This document shows, one piece after another, positions 1 to 7,985 of a DNA stretch of 21,400 bases (position 1 is the first letter of the stretch; the number at the start of each line of letters is the position of its first letter). Position numbers and translations under genes: made by a program. The stretch is from SXOA01 sp964444865 (GTDB lineage Bacteria > Planctomycetota > Planctomycetia > Pirellulales > Pirellulaceae): the NCBI GenBank assembly GCA_964444865.1, contig CAYUJE010000087.1, positions 1-21,400 of the forward strand, in the 5' to 3' direction. The notes beneath the pieces are model-generated. The model searched no databases. It saw nothing but the letters and a program-made list of their open reading frames with translations, and was not told the DNA's origin.

Positions 1-1171
1 CGAGAATTCGCTTGTACATAGCGAACTTCGGCAGGGCGAATTCCAGCTTGTACATATCGCTGTAGTAGCCGATCTGCTTGGTCCGCGGCACCGCTTCCAG
101 GCGGCAAGCCAGGTCGTGCTCGATGTATGTCGGCGTGTTGCTATACCACCAATGGCCGTTGGTCACGACGTTCGGGAAGATCCAGGCGTAGCTGGTGAGC
201 TCCTGGTTGGTCACGCTGGCGAGGACGGAGATTGGGAACGTCACCTGGGGAAAGGCGTTGAACAACTCTTTGTACTGAATCAACGAGACGCGGCTGTCGT
301 AGAGGTCGCGACCTTGATGGACCCCCGCTTCGTAAACGCCGCGGTTGACGCCGATCATCAGGTCGAAGGTGAGCGAGTGGACGGCGCACATTTCCGCCAG
401 AGTCCAAAAAATGAAACTCCCAGCCGCCCGCTTATCGGCCTCGCTCGCCGCAGTGCCGTGGTGATAGAGGGAGGCGAGAGCGGTATTCGCCCTGGCGTCG
501 CTGATCTTCGTCGGTGAAAAATCCGGTGGCAGCGAAATGGCGCAGGCCCGGGCATTGTTGGCCTTAAAATGATTGAACAAGGCGGCCAGGGCCCGGCGAG
601 CACTTTCGGCAGAACTGGCTTCGATCCGGGTCGCTTTTGCCAGGCGGCTTTGGACCTCGGGTTTGGCCAAGTGGAATACCAGATCGTCAGTCCGCAGGCA
701 AGGGACGTAAACGCCGGTATCAAAGCCGGCGAGCGAATCGTCGAAATCGTTCGTCAGAAAAACGGCTTCGAGCTTGCTCTGCTCCAGGACTTGCGCCGAC
801 CAATCGGGCAAAGCCATTTTCTGGGTCGCCGTGTCGTAAACGGCTTCCCAATTCTGCATTGTCAGCCGCTCGTCCGCGAGACCGAAGAACCGCTGGCACA
901 TTTCGACCAACCAACTGTACTGGATCGTGTTGTTGATGGGCCCCAAATTGGCAATCAGGCGTCGTACTTTCTCCTTGGGGTCCAGGCGGGGCTCTTCAAT
1001 TTGGTCCTTCGGCATGCCCGCGGAATGAGCCAACTCGGTGTAATAGTGGTAGCCCAGAATGTCCGCGAGTGTCGTCGACGCTGGCGCGAGCGGGTTGATG
1101 TGGGTGTGAGGGTCGATGAGGACAAGGGCATCCAGGGCATCGAAGATGCGGCGGCGGAGTTCGAGGGACAT
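1..1171 (-). CDS. uxaC: Glucuronate isomerase (UxaC)-like amidohydrolase-superfamily protein, C-terminus beyond the window
   Basis: The minus strand is open from an ATG at 1171 to the left edge, about 390 residues with no stop. UxaC isomerises D-glucuronate to D-fructuronate in cytosolic uronic-acid catabolism. Visible signatures are an N-terminal metal-site motif DPHTHI (H22, H24), equivalent to the HxH of UxaC, a late NGHWWYSN segment like the NxWW region of the family, and ..YKRIL at the edge, matching the C-terminal FRRIL block. Only the last stretch should be missing. No good Shine-Dalgarno precedes 1171 and the frame stays open up to the gap at 1199, so a start inside the gap is possible. 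It lies downstream, on the same strand, of a secreted esterase-like protein and a DUF1080 protein, which suggests polysaccharide or uronate use. It is divergent from E. coli UxaC, so a related amidohydrolase activity remains possible. Confidence 0.72.
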   Translation of the reverse strand, partial: MSLELRRRIFDALDALVLIDPHTHINPLAPASTTLADILGYHYYTELAHSAGMPKDQIEEPRLDPKEKVRRLIANLGPINNTIQYSWLVEMCQRFFGLADERLTMQNWEAVYDTATQKMALPDWSAQVLEQSKLEAVFLTNDFDDSLAGFDTGVYVPCLRTDDLVFHLAKPEVQSRLAKATRIEASSAESARRALAALFNHFKANNARACAISLPPDFSPTKISDARANTALASLYHHGTAASEADKRAAGSFIFWTLAEMCAVHSLTFDLMIGVNRGVYEAGVHQGRDLYDSRVSLIQYKELFNAFPQVTFPISVLASVTNQELTSYAWIFPNVVTNGHWWYSNTPTYIEHDLACRLEAVPRTKQIGYYSDMYKLEFALPKFAMYKRIL

Positions 1172-1199
1172 GGGTGAGGAATCGAAGGTTGCTGGAAGG

Positions 1200-1299
1200 N
1201 NNNNNNNNNNNNNNNNNNNNNNNNNNNNNNNNNNNNNNNNNNNNNNNNNNNNNNNNNNNNNNNNNNNNNNNNNNNNNNNNNNNNNNNNNNNNNNNNNNN
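1200..1299. other. Scaffold gap of 100 N
   Basis: Exactly 100 N, the conventional size for a gap of unknown length. It removes the 3' end of the hydrolase gene and possibly the 5' end of the UxaC-like gene. The hydrolase lacks its catalytic acid and histidine region, which in this fold usually needs well over 33 codons, so the true gap is probably longer than 100 bp. Confidence 0.98.
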
Positions 1300-2187
1300 A
1301 CTGGCGAGGAAGGCCCGCGGAGCGAGCGCGGCGATGAGTTCCGGGAAGTCGAACGGGACCTTGTCCGGGTTGTTGCCGTACTCGCTGGCAATTAGCGGCA
1401 TATACCGGGCACTCGTCCAGCCGGCGAGCTTTCCCTCGTAATACTTGTGAAACCTCGTGAAGCCGCAGTTGCTGACCGCGACTTTGATTCGCGTGTCATG
1501 GACGGCCGTGAAGATGGTATTGTGTCCCCCCAGCGAATGGCCGATGCAGCCGATGCGGTCGGCATCCACCCGCGGCAGCGAAACGAGCAGGTCAATGGCC
1601 CGGATGTTGTCGTAGAGAGCCTTCATCGAGCCGCTCTTGTAGCCGAGTTTGGGATCGAAGTCGTATTTGTAATCACCGAATGATGGATAATCTGGTGCGA
1701 GCGTGATATACCCCCGCTGGGCCAGATGCAAGGCGTAGTGGAGGTTTGGATTGCCGCCGAGTCCCGCCGGCTCTCCCTTGCCGATGCCGGTGGTTTGGTG
1801 GAGGCAAAGAACCGCGGGGAGTTTGCCGTCGCCGGGGGGCACGAAGAGATAAGCGGTGACGACCTGCTCGGCCGAGTCGGTGTGATAGCTGATTTTCTGG
1901 CGAACCAAGTCTCCAACTTTGGACTCTTCCAGCACTTTCATGCGAAGCGGCACGGGTTTCTCTGGTCGGGGCACTTCCCCCATCACCTTGTGCAAGTTCG
2001 CCAGGATATGCCCGCGGCGGATTTGCCATTCTTCCTTGGTCTTGATCGGCTGCCTCTGGCCTGAGCCGTCGAGGTAGTAAGAGAGGTCTTGGTGCTCGGG
2101 ATAGTTCGGTGCGTCTTCTGCCGCCTGGATGGAAAGGCAGATGAGGATGCAACCAAGCAGCGATGTCAGGCGGACAGAGGAATGCAT
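1300..2187 (-). CDS. Secreted alpha/beta-hydrolase (dienelactone hydrolase / acetyl-xylan-esterase-like), 3' end lost in the gap
   Basis: There are 296 visible residues from the ATG at 2187 to the gap. Residues 1-22 form a signal peptide ending near IQAAED. An alpha/beta-hydrolase core follows, with the oxyanion strand LCLHQTTG (about 128-134), APDYPSFGDY (164-173) and the nucleophile elbow GHSLGG (216-221, Ser218). The catalytic Asp and His would lie in the missing part. Proteins of this form in planctomycetes are annotated as dienelactone hydrolase-like or acetyl xylan esterase-like, so ester cleavage on a polysaccharide or small molecule outside the cytoplasm is inferred. Reading on through the N run into 955 is an artefact, because that frame is wrong for the UxaC-like gene that occupies the DNA there. 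It sits 69 bp downstream of the DUF1080 gene, likely the same transcript. Confidence 0.8.
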
Positions 2188-2191
2188 GTGA

Positions 2192-2215
2192 CAGAAAAAT
2201 GGAGGGCAGAAAAAT
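2192..2215. repeat. Two tandem copies of a CAGAAAAAT motif (also at 2987 and 13438)
   Basis: CAGAAAAATGG at 2192-2202 is followed by CAGAAAAAT at 2207-2215, a 15-bp period. Single copies lie at 2987-2997 and 13438-13448. Each copy lies 4 to 28 bp upstream of the start codon of a minus-strand gene for a secreted protein. This is a recurrent short element of unknown function. Confidence 0.6.
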
Positions 2216-2256
2216 CAGAGCAGCAGAGGGCGGATTAGGATAGGTTCCATCCGTGG

Positions 2257-2958
2257 CTATTTCTTCTCTTCCTGTTTCTCTTCTTTCTTCTCCACTTTCT
2301 CTCCTGGCTCGACCTTCCGAATCTTAATGTTCCGCAAAGCCGCTTTGGTGCGATAAGCGGAGATACCAAGGGGCTGGGAGACATCGACTTCAAAACGGGT
2401 GGAGATTTTTTTGTCTTTTAATTCCACATCGACCAACTGGTCGTCGTCGATCCACGCCTGAATCTTGTCATCCGCCACGCGGACGCGGACTTTGTACCAT
2501 TTGTCCTTCTTGAATTCCTGGTACTTCGTGGTTTCGTTTTCGGAAGCATCGAAGTTATTGATGCTGGAAATTCCCACCACGCCCCCTCCCCAGCCGCCGC
2601 AGATAAGGCTGCAGTAGGATTTGCGAACCGGGAAGGTGAGCCCACAGAAAAAATCGTCCCCTTTCAGCTTCATCGCTTCCAATGTGATTTCAAAGTTGTC
2701 GGTGGGCAGCTCGTCCTTCTTCTGCCAGGTGACGCCGGTCAGGGGTTCGCCCATTTCGAGGATGAGCTCTCCCTTGACCACTTTGACTTCCCCCTCGCCG
2801 CCGAAGTCGGTGCTTTTCCATTTGCCGAGTTCCTTGCCGTCGAAGAGACTTTTCCATTCGGGCTCCTTGGGCTTTTCCTTGGCGGGAGGCTCGGCGAAAA
2901 CCAGGGCACCAGAAATCACCGCCAGGGATGCAGCAGTTAGCAGTATGAAACGATTCAT
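2257..2958 (-). CDS. Secreted DUF1080 (3-keto-disaccharide hydrolase-type) domain protein
   Basis: 233 residues. A signal peptide spans about 1-22 (..GALVFAE). The mature protein opens with the characteristic SLFDGKEL (37-44) followed by KWKSTDF, the hallmark start of DUF1080. A beta-sandwich of the concanavalin-like lectin/glucanase type follows, with FEITLEAMKL, a GGWGGG turn, KWYKVRVRV and IQAWIDDDQLVDV. The last 20 residues are a Lys/Glu tail that may be a disordered extension. Some DUF1080 members cleave 3-keto-glycosides, so extracytoplasmic sugar binding or hydrolysis is inferred. A GGAG Shine-Dalgarno lies 7 nt upstream of the ATG at 2958. The neighbours are an esterase-like and a UxaC-like gene downstream and a sugar epimerase upstream on the same strand. 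Confidence 0.87.
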   Translation of the reverse strand: MNRFILLTAASLAVISGALVFAEPPAKEKPKEPEWKSLFDGKELGKWKSTDFGGEGEVKVVKGELILEMGEPLTGVTWQKKDELPTDNFEITLEAMKLKGDDFFCGLTFPVRKSYCSLICGGWGGGVVGISSINNFDASENETTKYQEFKKDKWYKVRVRVADDKIQAWIDDDQLVDVELKDKKISTRFEVDVSQPLGISAYRTKAALRNIKIRKVEPGEKVEKKEEKQEEKK

Positions 2959-3019
2959 AGTATTTCTCCGGTGGAATAGGAAATGGCAGAAAAATGGAAA
3001 ATGAAGGATTTGAATCTTG

Positions 3020-3075
3020 TGACTCCTGACCCCTGACTCCTGGCGTTAGTATTAGGGGGCTGACGCCCCCCGCTC
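3020..3075. repeat. Heptad repeat (TGACTCC)3 plus a GC-rich palindrome at the 3' end of the epimerase gene
   Basis: TGACTCC, TGACCCC and TGACTCC occupy 3020-3040 in perfect 7-bp register. A palindromic GGGGGCTGACGCCCCCC follows at 3055-3071. The palindrome supplies the epimerase stop codon and its last residues (ERGASAP). The same heptad family recurs inside imuB at 19057-19077. Confidence 0.7.
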
Positions 3076-4020
3076 GCCTTGAGACCACTCTACATACTCT
3101 CGCACCCCTTCTTCAATCGGGACGCGGGGTTCGTAGCCGAGGAGGCGGCGGGATTTGGTGAGGTCGGCGCAGGTCAAGGGCATGTCTTCCGCGCGGGGAG
3201 GCTGAAATTCAATCTGGGCTTTCTTGCCGGCGGCGGCTTCAATGAGGCTGATGAGGTGGAGCATCTGCACGGGCTCGTTGTGTCCCAAATTGATCGATTG
3301 GCCGGCGATGCCGGGGGCGGTCATGGCCGCGATGACGCCCGAGCAGATGTCGCTGACGTGGGTGAAATCCCGCAGCACACTGCCGTCACCAAAGAGCGGC
3401 AGCGGCTCACCGGCGAGAATCTTTCGGGTGAAGACTGCTAAAGCCAGTTCCGGACGGAGTCGTGGTCCGTAGACGTTGAAGAATCGCAACGACGTGAAGG
3501 CCAGGCCGTAAAGCTGGTTCCAGGTGAAGCCGAGCAGTTCCCCGGCCCGCTTGGTAGCGCCGTAGGGACTGGCGGGAATGCCGAGTGGGGCATCTTCTAC
3601 GAACGGCGACTGCGCCCCCCGGCCATAGACGGTGGACGAAGAGGCGAAAAGGAATCGCTCCACTTCATGCCGCCGTGCCGTATCCAGCAGCACGGCGGTG
3701 CCGCTGATGTTGGCGTCGATGTAAAGCTGCGGCTCCTTGAGGCTGTACGGTACACCGGGATAGGCCCCGAGATGAATGACATGGCTGAAGCGGCAGCGGG
3801 CGAAGAGGGCTTCGCAGAGGTTGGCGTCCCGAAAATCGTCCTCAATCAGGCTGACCCGCGGCTCATCCTCGAACAGGGCGGCATTGGCCCGCTTCATCCG
3901 CGGAGCATAATAGTCATTAAAGTTGTCCAGGATGACGACAGCATGCTCCGTCTCATCGAGCAGCCTACGCACCAGATGGCTGCCGACAAAACCCGCTCCC
4001 CCTGTCACCAGAACCGCCAT
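3052..4020 (-). CDS. NAD-dependent sugar epimerase/dehydratase (extended SDR, UDP-glucuronate/UDP-glucose 4-epimerase-like)
   Basis: 322 residues from the ATG at 4020, which has a strong GAGGAG Shine-Dalgarno 6 nt upstream; a longer in-frame start at 4113 would cover the divergent promoter and is rejected. The NAD-binding motif GGAGFVGSHL spans 7-16, the active-site Ser/Thr lie in FASSSTVYG (126-133) and the catalytic pair is Y153-K157 in SPYGATK. RFFNVYGPRLRPELA (179-193) and FGDGSVLRDFTHVSDI (210-225) are typical of the UDP-glucuronate/UDP-glucose 4-epimerase branch. It probably makes a nucleotide sugar for cell-surface polysaccharide. Residues 315-322 come from an interspersed palindrome that provides the stop. 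The exact substrate cannot be told from sequence alone. Confidence 0.87.
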   Translation of the reverse strand: MAVLVTGGAGFVGSHLVRRLLDETEHAVVILDNFNDYYAPRMKRANAALFEDEPRVSLIEDDFRDANLCEALFARCRFSHVIHLGAYPGVPYSLKEPQLYIDANISGTAVLLDTARRHEVERFLFASSSTVYGRGAQSPFVEDAPLGIPASPYGATKRAGELLGFTWNQLYGLAFTSLRFFNVYGPRLRPELALAVFTRKILAGEPLPLFGDGSVLRDFTHVSDICSGVIAAMTAPGIAGQSINLGHNEPVQMLHLISLIEAAAGKKAQIEFQPPRAEDMPLTCADLTKSRRLLGYEPRVPIEEGVREYVEWSQGERGASAP

Positions 4021-4069
4021 CAGTCGCTCCTCATTGTCCAGCCGCTTCGCGTGAAACCACTGTCGGCCA

Positions 4070-4078
4070 TGATATACT
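4070..4078 (+). promoter_or_regulatory. Candidate extended -10 promoter for the VanZ-like gene
   Basis: TGATATACT fits TGnTATAAT with one mismatch and lies 34 bp before the VanZ-like ATG in the 92-bp divergent spacer. No convincing -35 is seen, as expected for an extended -10. Confidence 0.35.
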
Positions 4079-4112
4079 TTCTCACCCCCTCCTGGCAGAG
4101 ACCAACCCCCCA

Positions 4113-4517
4113 ATGCCCGTTTCCGCGAAAACCCGCAACACTCTGATTCTGGCGGGGACGGCTGCGTATTGGCTGCTGATCTTTGTGGGGACGCACGCCC
4201 CGGGCAACGTGGTGCATGCCCAGGGATACACCGACAAGGTCTATCATTTCACGGCGTTTTTTGGCTTGTCATTTCTGCTTTGCAGCTGTGTGGCGAGTTT
4301 TCGGCGGCTCGGGACGGCAATTTACGCGGCCATCGTGGGATTGGTGGCTGCTTATGGCGTCTGCGACGAGTTAACGCAGATGCTGGTGCCGAACCGGACA
4401 GCCGATCCATTGGATTGGCTGGCTGATTTGAGCGGGGCGATACTCGGTGTGTTGATTTTCTCGCTGCTGCAGAGAATCCTGTTTCCCGGAAAGGAAGCTC
4501 AAGGGGCAACAGGATAA
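4113..4517 (+). CDS. VanZ-like family membrane protein
   Basis: 134 residues with four predicted membrane segments (about 10-26, 45-63, 67-85, 106-124). Conserved polar motifs of the VanZ-like family sit where expected: DKVYHFTAF (41-49) before helix 2, and a DE..Q..(x)n..D pattern, DELTQMLVPNRTADPLDWL (85-103), between helices 3 and 4. VanZ confers teicoplanin resistance in enterococci, but most members of this family have unknown roles at the cell envelope. It is divergent from the epimerase, and its 3' end overlaps the convergent glycosyltransferase gene by 19 bp. There is no clear Shine-Dalgarno. Confidence 0.83.
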   Translation: MPVSAKTRNTLILAGTAAYWLLIFVGTHAPGNVVHAQGYTDKVYHFTAFFGLSFLLCSCVASFRRLGTAIYAAIVGLVAAYGVCDELTQMLVPNRTADPLDWLADLSGAILGVLIFSLLQRILFPGKEAQGATG

Positions 4518-6760
4518 ATCTGTGGTGGAGCATTCAGGAGCGGCGGCTTCAAAATGCCCTGATTGACTAATTCGTCGAGCAGCTTCGGCGAGAAGCGGGG
4601 GTCGTAGCCGTAGTTCCCTTTGCCGGTGTACCGCTCATATTCTTTCGGGTCGAAATAGACATAAGCAATCTTGCGCCGCCGCAGCTCTTCCTTCCGCTCC
4701 GCAATCGCTTTGCCTTCGGTCCAATTGACGAGCAGGCAGTCGTCGAAACAGGTGTTGTAGAACGTCGGCATCTCCAGATCGAACACCGCGGCATCGGCGA
4801 CACTGACGACTGCCTCTCCTGGCTGCACATTTTCGTTGAGCCATTGATGGGCGGATTTAACGCGTGAGAATTGCAGCTCGTTCTTCGGTTCGTCCTTCCG
4901 CAATCGCTCCAGAGCAACAAACCAGCGATTGTCCCCCACCATGGTTGAAGTGGCCATGAGCAAGTTATAGGTCAGTCCGATGGCCATCAGGCCCCCGACG
5001 CAATAGCGAAGCAGATTCTTTCTGGCGTACTCCACTCCCGCCCCCGCCAAGAGTGCCGCGAGCGGAATCGCGGGAACAAGAAAGCGGTCCAGCCGATGGG
5101 TGCAAAGCCACCAGACGGCGAGGAAGTAGAGCAGCAGCGCAATGGATGCGATGAGCGGAAGATGCGACATGGCCAGGTCTCTCGACGGGCGCTCCCCCAT
5201 CCGTCTCTGGTTCAGCATCGCAAGTGCAATTCCAGCGATGCCAATTGCCGCGAGCGGAACCGTCAACGGGTCGTGAAAATCACTTTTCCATAAGACATGC
5301 CGCGTCGATTCCGCCAGGTTTTTTATTGTGTTAGCCGGTGGTCTGTGAGCCTGCGCCCAGCGTGCATCCTTCTCCGCATTGCGCGTCTTGCCGGCAAAAA
5401 TGCTCGACAGCAGGGGATAAGTGGGGTTCCCCGTGAGAATCCAATTCTTGCCGTACCACGAACTGCAGCTCAAAGTCGCTATCAATAGAAAAGTTGCGGC
5501 GTAGCAGGTTGCTTTTGCGAAATTCCGCGGTGGGTAAACCGAGACGAGGAAGCCCACCAGAATTGCCAGCGGCAGCACCACGAAGACCAGTCCGGTGTAC
5601 TTGCAAGATGCGGCTGCGCCCGCCAGAAACCCCGCAACGATAACGGAGCGAATAGAAAGGGGCGAAATCAGCAGCACGTAAGCCGCGGTTAGCAAATAGT
5701 AGCCGAGCACCACTTCGTTAAGGCCATTGACGCTGATATGAACCACCCAGGGAGATGAAATGAAGATCGCGGCTGCCGCCAGTCCCGCCAGGGGAGAGAG
5801 GAAACGTCTTCCCATGGCGTAGATAGCAAAAGCGGTCAGAGGTCCGTAACTCGCCATGAGCAGTTTGGCGGCAAGCGCTCCCCACCACCACGGGCGCTCG
5901 CCCTGAGACATTAGCTGGGTAGCCGTGAGTGAGTGAATCTCGGCACCCAGCGGCATATTGCCGTAAATATTGTGGGGTAGAAAAGTGATGCCCCCCAATT
6001 CATTCCATTCTTTGGGGACTTGAAGATGGTACTCCCGCACGTCGAAATCGATGGGGGGAAGCATCGCACCCAGAACAATTGCCGCCGAGCAAAGGCCGAT
6101 ATAAATCCGCAAGCTCCAGGTGATCGCGAGCAATCCCTTAGAAGGAGTCGTCCTGTCCCCGTCATTTGAGAAGGGGAGTACCGATGTGCCAGGCTCATCG
6201 CGAAGTTTTCCCTGCCACCAAAGTACGAGCAGGGAACCGGCCGAAATGATCCACCCGAGAACGAAGACCATCGGACTTGTGGATACCGCAAACAAGCCAT
6301 GCATCAAGGTAAGGAGTGACTGCAATTGCAGACCGATGCCGATCGAGAATACATTCCGTTCCAAATTCGTCAGCGTTTTGTCAAATTGAGTCACCCGCAA
6401 AAAGAGTCGCCCCAAGAAGTAGCTCCCCAGAAGAATTACCGAGCTGCACAGCAGGATCGGCATGCGGTCAAAAAACTGAGCCTGGCTCCACTCTCCTTCC
6501 GCCCACTGGCTGATCAGTTCATCGGGGACCAGCAAATAGAGAATCACCGGCAGGCGGGTCGGTAGGGCTGGAAAATAAATTGCCAGATATCCCACCAGGA
6601 GTGCCGTGACGCCGATGACAACACCCCATTGGGTGGGTGAATTGGTGTTCGCCGTTTGGCCCTCCTGTTTGCCTGGTTGTTCAACCTGCAAATTGCCGCG
6701 GTTAGATTCCGATTTGCCGCGGGATTTGGACACGCCTGAAAGCCTCAAAGGGGACAGCAA
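4499..6760 (-). CDS. Polytopic GT-C (PMT/ArnT-type) membrane glycosyltransferase-like protein
   Basis: About 750 residues with more than ten hydrophobic segments after a ~42-residue polar N-terminus, and a soluble C-terminal domain of about 150 residues. An acidic first-loop motif, PPIDFDVREYHLQVPKEW (235-252; D238, D240), fits the DxD/ExD loop of GT-C enzymes such as PMT and ArnT, which use lipid-phosphate sugars. GMLPLGAE-like loops (NMPLGAEIHSL) and a SCKYTG segment are typical of planctomycete members. The role is inferred to be sugar transfer to a lipid or protein outside the membrane. The extreme 5' start is a TTG at 6760. No ATG exists in the N-terminal region, and a GTG at 6733 is an alternative. 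The 3' end overlaps the VanZ-like gene tail to tail. Confidence 0.75.
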   Translation of the reverse strand: MLSPLRLSGVSKSRGKSESNRGNLQVEQPGKQEGQTANTNSPTQWGVVIGVTALLVGYLAIYFPALPTRLPVILYLLVPDELISQWAEGEWSQAQFFDRMPILLCSSVILLGSYFLGRLFLRVTQFDKTLTNLERNVFSIGIGLQLQSLLTLMHGLFAVSTSPMVFVLGWIISAGSLLVLWWQGKLRDEPGTSVLPFSNDGDRTTPSKGLLAITWSLRIYIGLCSAAIVLGAMLPPIDFDVREYHLQVPKEWNELGGITFLPHNIYGNMPLGAEIHSLTATQLMSQGERPWWWGALAAKLLMASYGPLTAFAIYAMGRRFLSPLAGLAAAAIFISSPWVVHISVNGLNEVVLGYYLLTAAYVLLISPLSIRSVIVAGFLAGAAASCKYTGLVFVVLPLAILVGFLVSVYPPRNFAKATCYAATFLLIATLSCSSWYGKNWILTGNPTYPLLSSIFAGKTRNAEKDARWAQAHRPPANTIKNLAESTRHVLWKSDFHDPLTVPLAAIGIAGIALAMLNQRRMGERPSRDLAMSHLPLIASIALLLYFLAVWWLCTHRLDRFLVPAIPLAALLAGAGVEYARKNLLRYCVGGLMAIGLTYNLLMATSTMVGDNRWFVALERLRKDEPKNELQFSRVKSAHQWLNENVQPGEAVVSVADAAVFDLEMPTFYNTCFDDCLLVNWTEGKAIAERKEELRRRKIAYVYFDPKEYERYTGKGNYGYDPRFSPKLLDELVNQGILKPPLLNAPPQIYPVAP

Positions 6761-6854
6761 AACGGTCTGCGAACCGGCTGTCGCGAGCTATATTTGCCGG
6801 GGATTGCCCCTGGACGCTGCCGGTGGGGCTAATTCTACTGGTTATGCGGCCTCT

Positions 6855-6927
6855 CACTAGCCCGACGCGCCAGTGAGGGAGAGTGACGCTGACACCAAAA
6901 CACCCTCGCTCGCGCGTCGGGCTAGTG
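6855..6927. repeat. REP-like inverted repeat pair (CACTAGCCCGACGCG)
   Basis: CACTAGCCCGACGCG at 6855-6869 is the exact reverse complement of 6913-6927. Extended to 26 bp (6855-6880 against 6902-6927) there are three mismatches. The two arms can form a hairpin with a short loop. It lies in the 205-bp divergent spacer between the glycosyltransferase and the aldolase gene, and its translation would form the spurious N-terminus of a longer aldolase ORF. Confidence 0.85.
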
Positions 6928-6965
6928 TACCCAACCCACTTTACACCTTGATTTCACACAACCCA

Positions 6966-7985
6966 ATGTCATCCTCCTCACGACTCCGCGGCATCTTCAC
7001 TCCCAACATCGTTCCGCTCCTGCCCGACGGCGAAATCAACGAAGCCGAGACGCGGAAGTATGTGGATTGGCTGATCGATCACGGCGTGCATGGGTTGTAC
7101 CCCAACGGTTCGACCGGGGAGTTCACTCGGTTCACCGCCGAAGAGCGGCGGCGGATTATTGAAATCATGGCGGATCAGGCCCGCGGGCGAGTGCCGATTC
7201 TGGCCGGGGCCGCGGAAGCCAACACCAAGGAAACGATCAAAGCCTGCGAGTATTACCACGAGCTTGGCTGCCGGGCGGTGGCAATTGTCTCGCCGTTTTA
7301 CTACAAGCTTTCGCCGGCCGGCGTCTATGCGTATTTCAAGGAAATCGCGGACAACACGCCGATTGACGTCACGCTCTACAACATCCCGATGTTCGCCAGC
7401 CCCATCGACGTGCCGACGGTGCTGAAGCTCGCGGAAGAATGCCCGCGCATCGTCGCCATCAAGGATTCCTCCGGCGACTTGCCCCACATGATGCGGATGA
7501 TCGCCGCGGTCCGCCCGGTCCGCCCCGACTTCGCCTTCCTCACCGGCTGGGACGCCGCCCTGATGCCGATGCTCCTCATCGGCTGCGACGGCGGCACGAA
7601 CGCGACGAGCGGCGTCGCCCCGGAAATCACCCGCAAGCTCTTCGACCTGACGATGGCGGGCAAGATCGACGAGGCCCGCGACCTGCAATACCGCCTGCTG
7701 CCGCTGTTTGACACGATGCTCTACAGCGCCGAATTCCCCGACGGCTTCCGCGCCGCCCTCAAGCTCCGCGGCATCGAACCCGGCCCCAGCCGCCAACCCA
7801 AATCGGCCGTTCAAGTGCAGCAACTCGCCAAACTCAGCGACCAACTCCAATGCCTGCTCGCCGCGGAAGGTTTTACCAGCGAACCGGTCGGAGGCTGCAA
7901 AGTCCAGCCGAATGTCGACCCCGAGCACATCGCCAAGATCGTGCAAGGAGTGGTCGGCGAACTCAAGAAGCGGGGCATGGCGTAG
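6966..7985 (+). CDS. Dihydrodipicolinate synthase / N-acetylneuraminate lyase family aldolase
   Basis: 339 residues of a cytosolic class I aldolase with a TIM barrel. The start at 6966 (MSSSSRLRGIFTP) matches the family N-terminus; an ORF start at 6873 would translate the REP-like repeat and is rejected. Signatures are the pyruvate-binding GSTGEF loop (48-53), catalytic Tyr138 in LYNIPMF and Schiff-base Lys166 in AIKDSSGD. The product could be DapA (lysine pathway), NanA-like or a keto-deoxy sugar aldolase. The C-terminal ~60 residues (after about 275) are longer than in a typical 290-300 residue DapA and include a two-Cys segment. GSTGEF rather than the GTTGE usual in DapA leans toward a sugar-acid aldolase. 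No Shine-Dalgarno is obvious. Confidence 0.88.
   Translation: MSSSSRLRGIFTPNIVPLLPDGEINEAETRKYVDWLIDHGVHGLYPNGSTGEFTRFTAEERRRIIEIMADQARGRVPILAGAAEANTKETIKACEYYHELGCRAVAIVSPFYYKLSPAGVYAYFKEIADNTPIDVTLYNIPMFASPIDVPTVLKLAEECPRIVAIKDSSGDLPHMMRMIAAVRPVRPDFAFLTGWDAALMPMLLIGCDGGTNATSGVAPEITRKLFDLTMAGKIDEARDLQYRLLPLFDTMLYSAEFPDGFRAALKLRGIEPGPSRQPKSAVQVQQLAKLSDQLQCLLAAEGFTSEPVGGCKVQPNVDPEHIAKIVQGVVGELKKRGMA

Noticed and set aside
116..1177. Plus-strand ORFs at 116-517 and 569-1177
   Set aside because: They are shadows of the minus-strand UxaC-like gene, whose motifs and length are convincing.
955..1299. Extension of the hydrolase ORF through the N gap to 955
   Set aside because: The residues after the Ns are out of frame with the UxaC-like gene on the same strand and have no resemblance to a hydrolase C-terminus.
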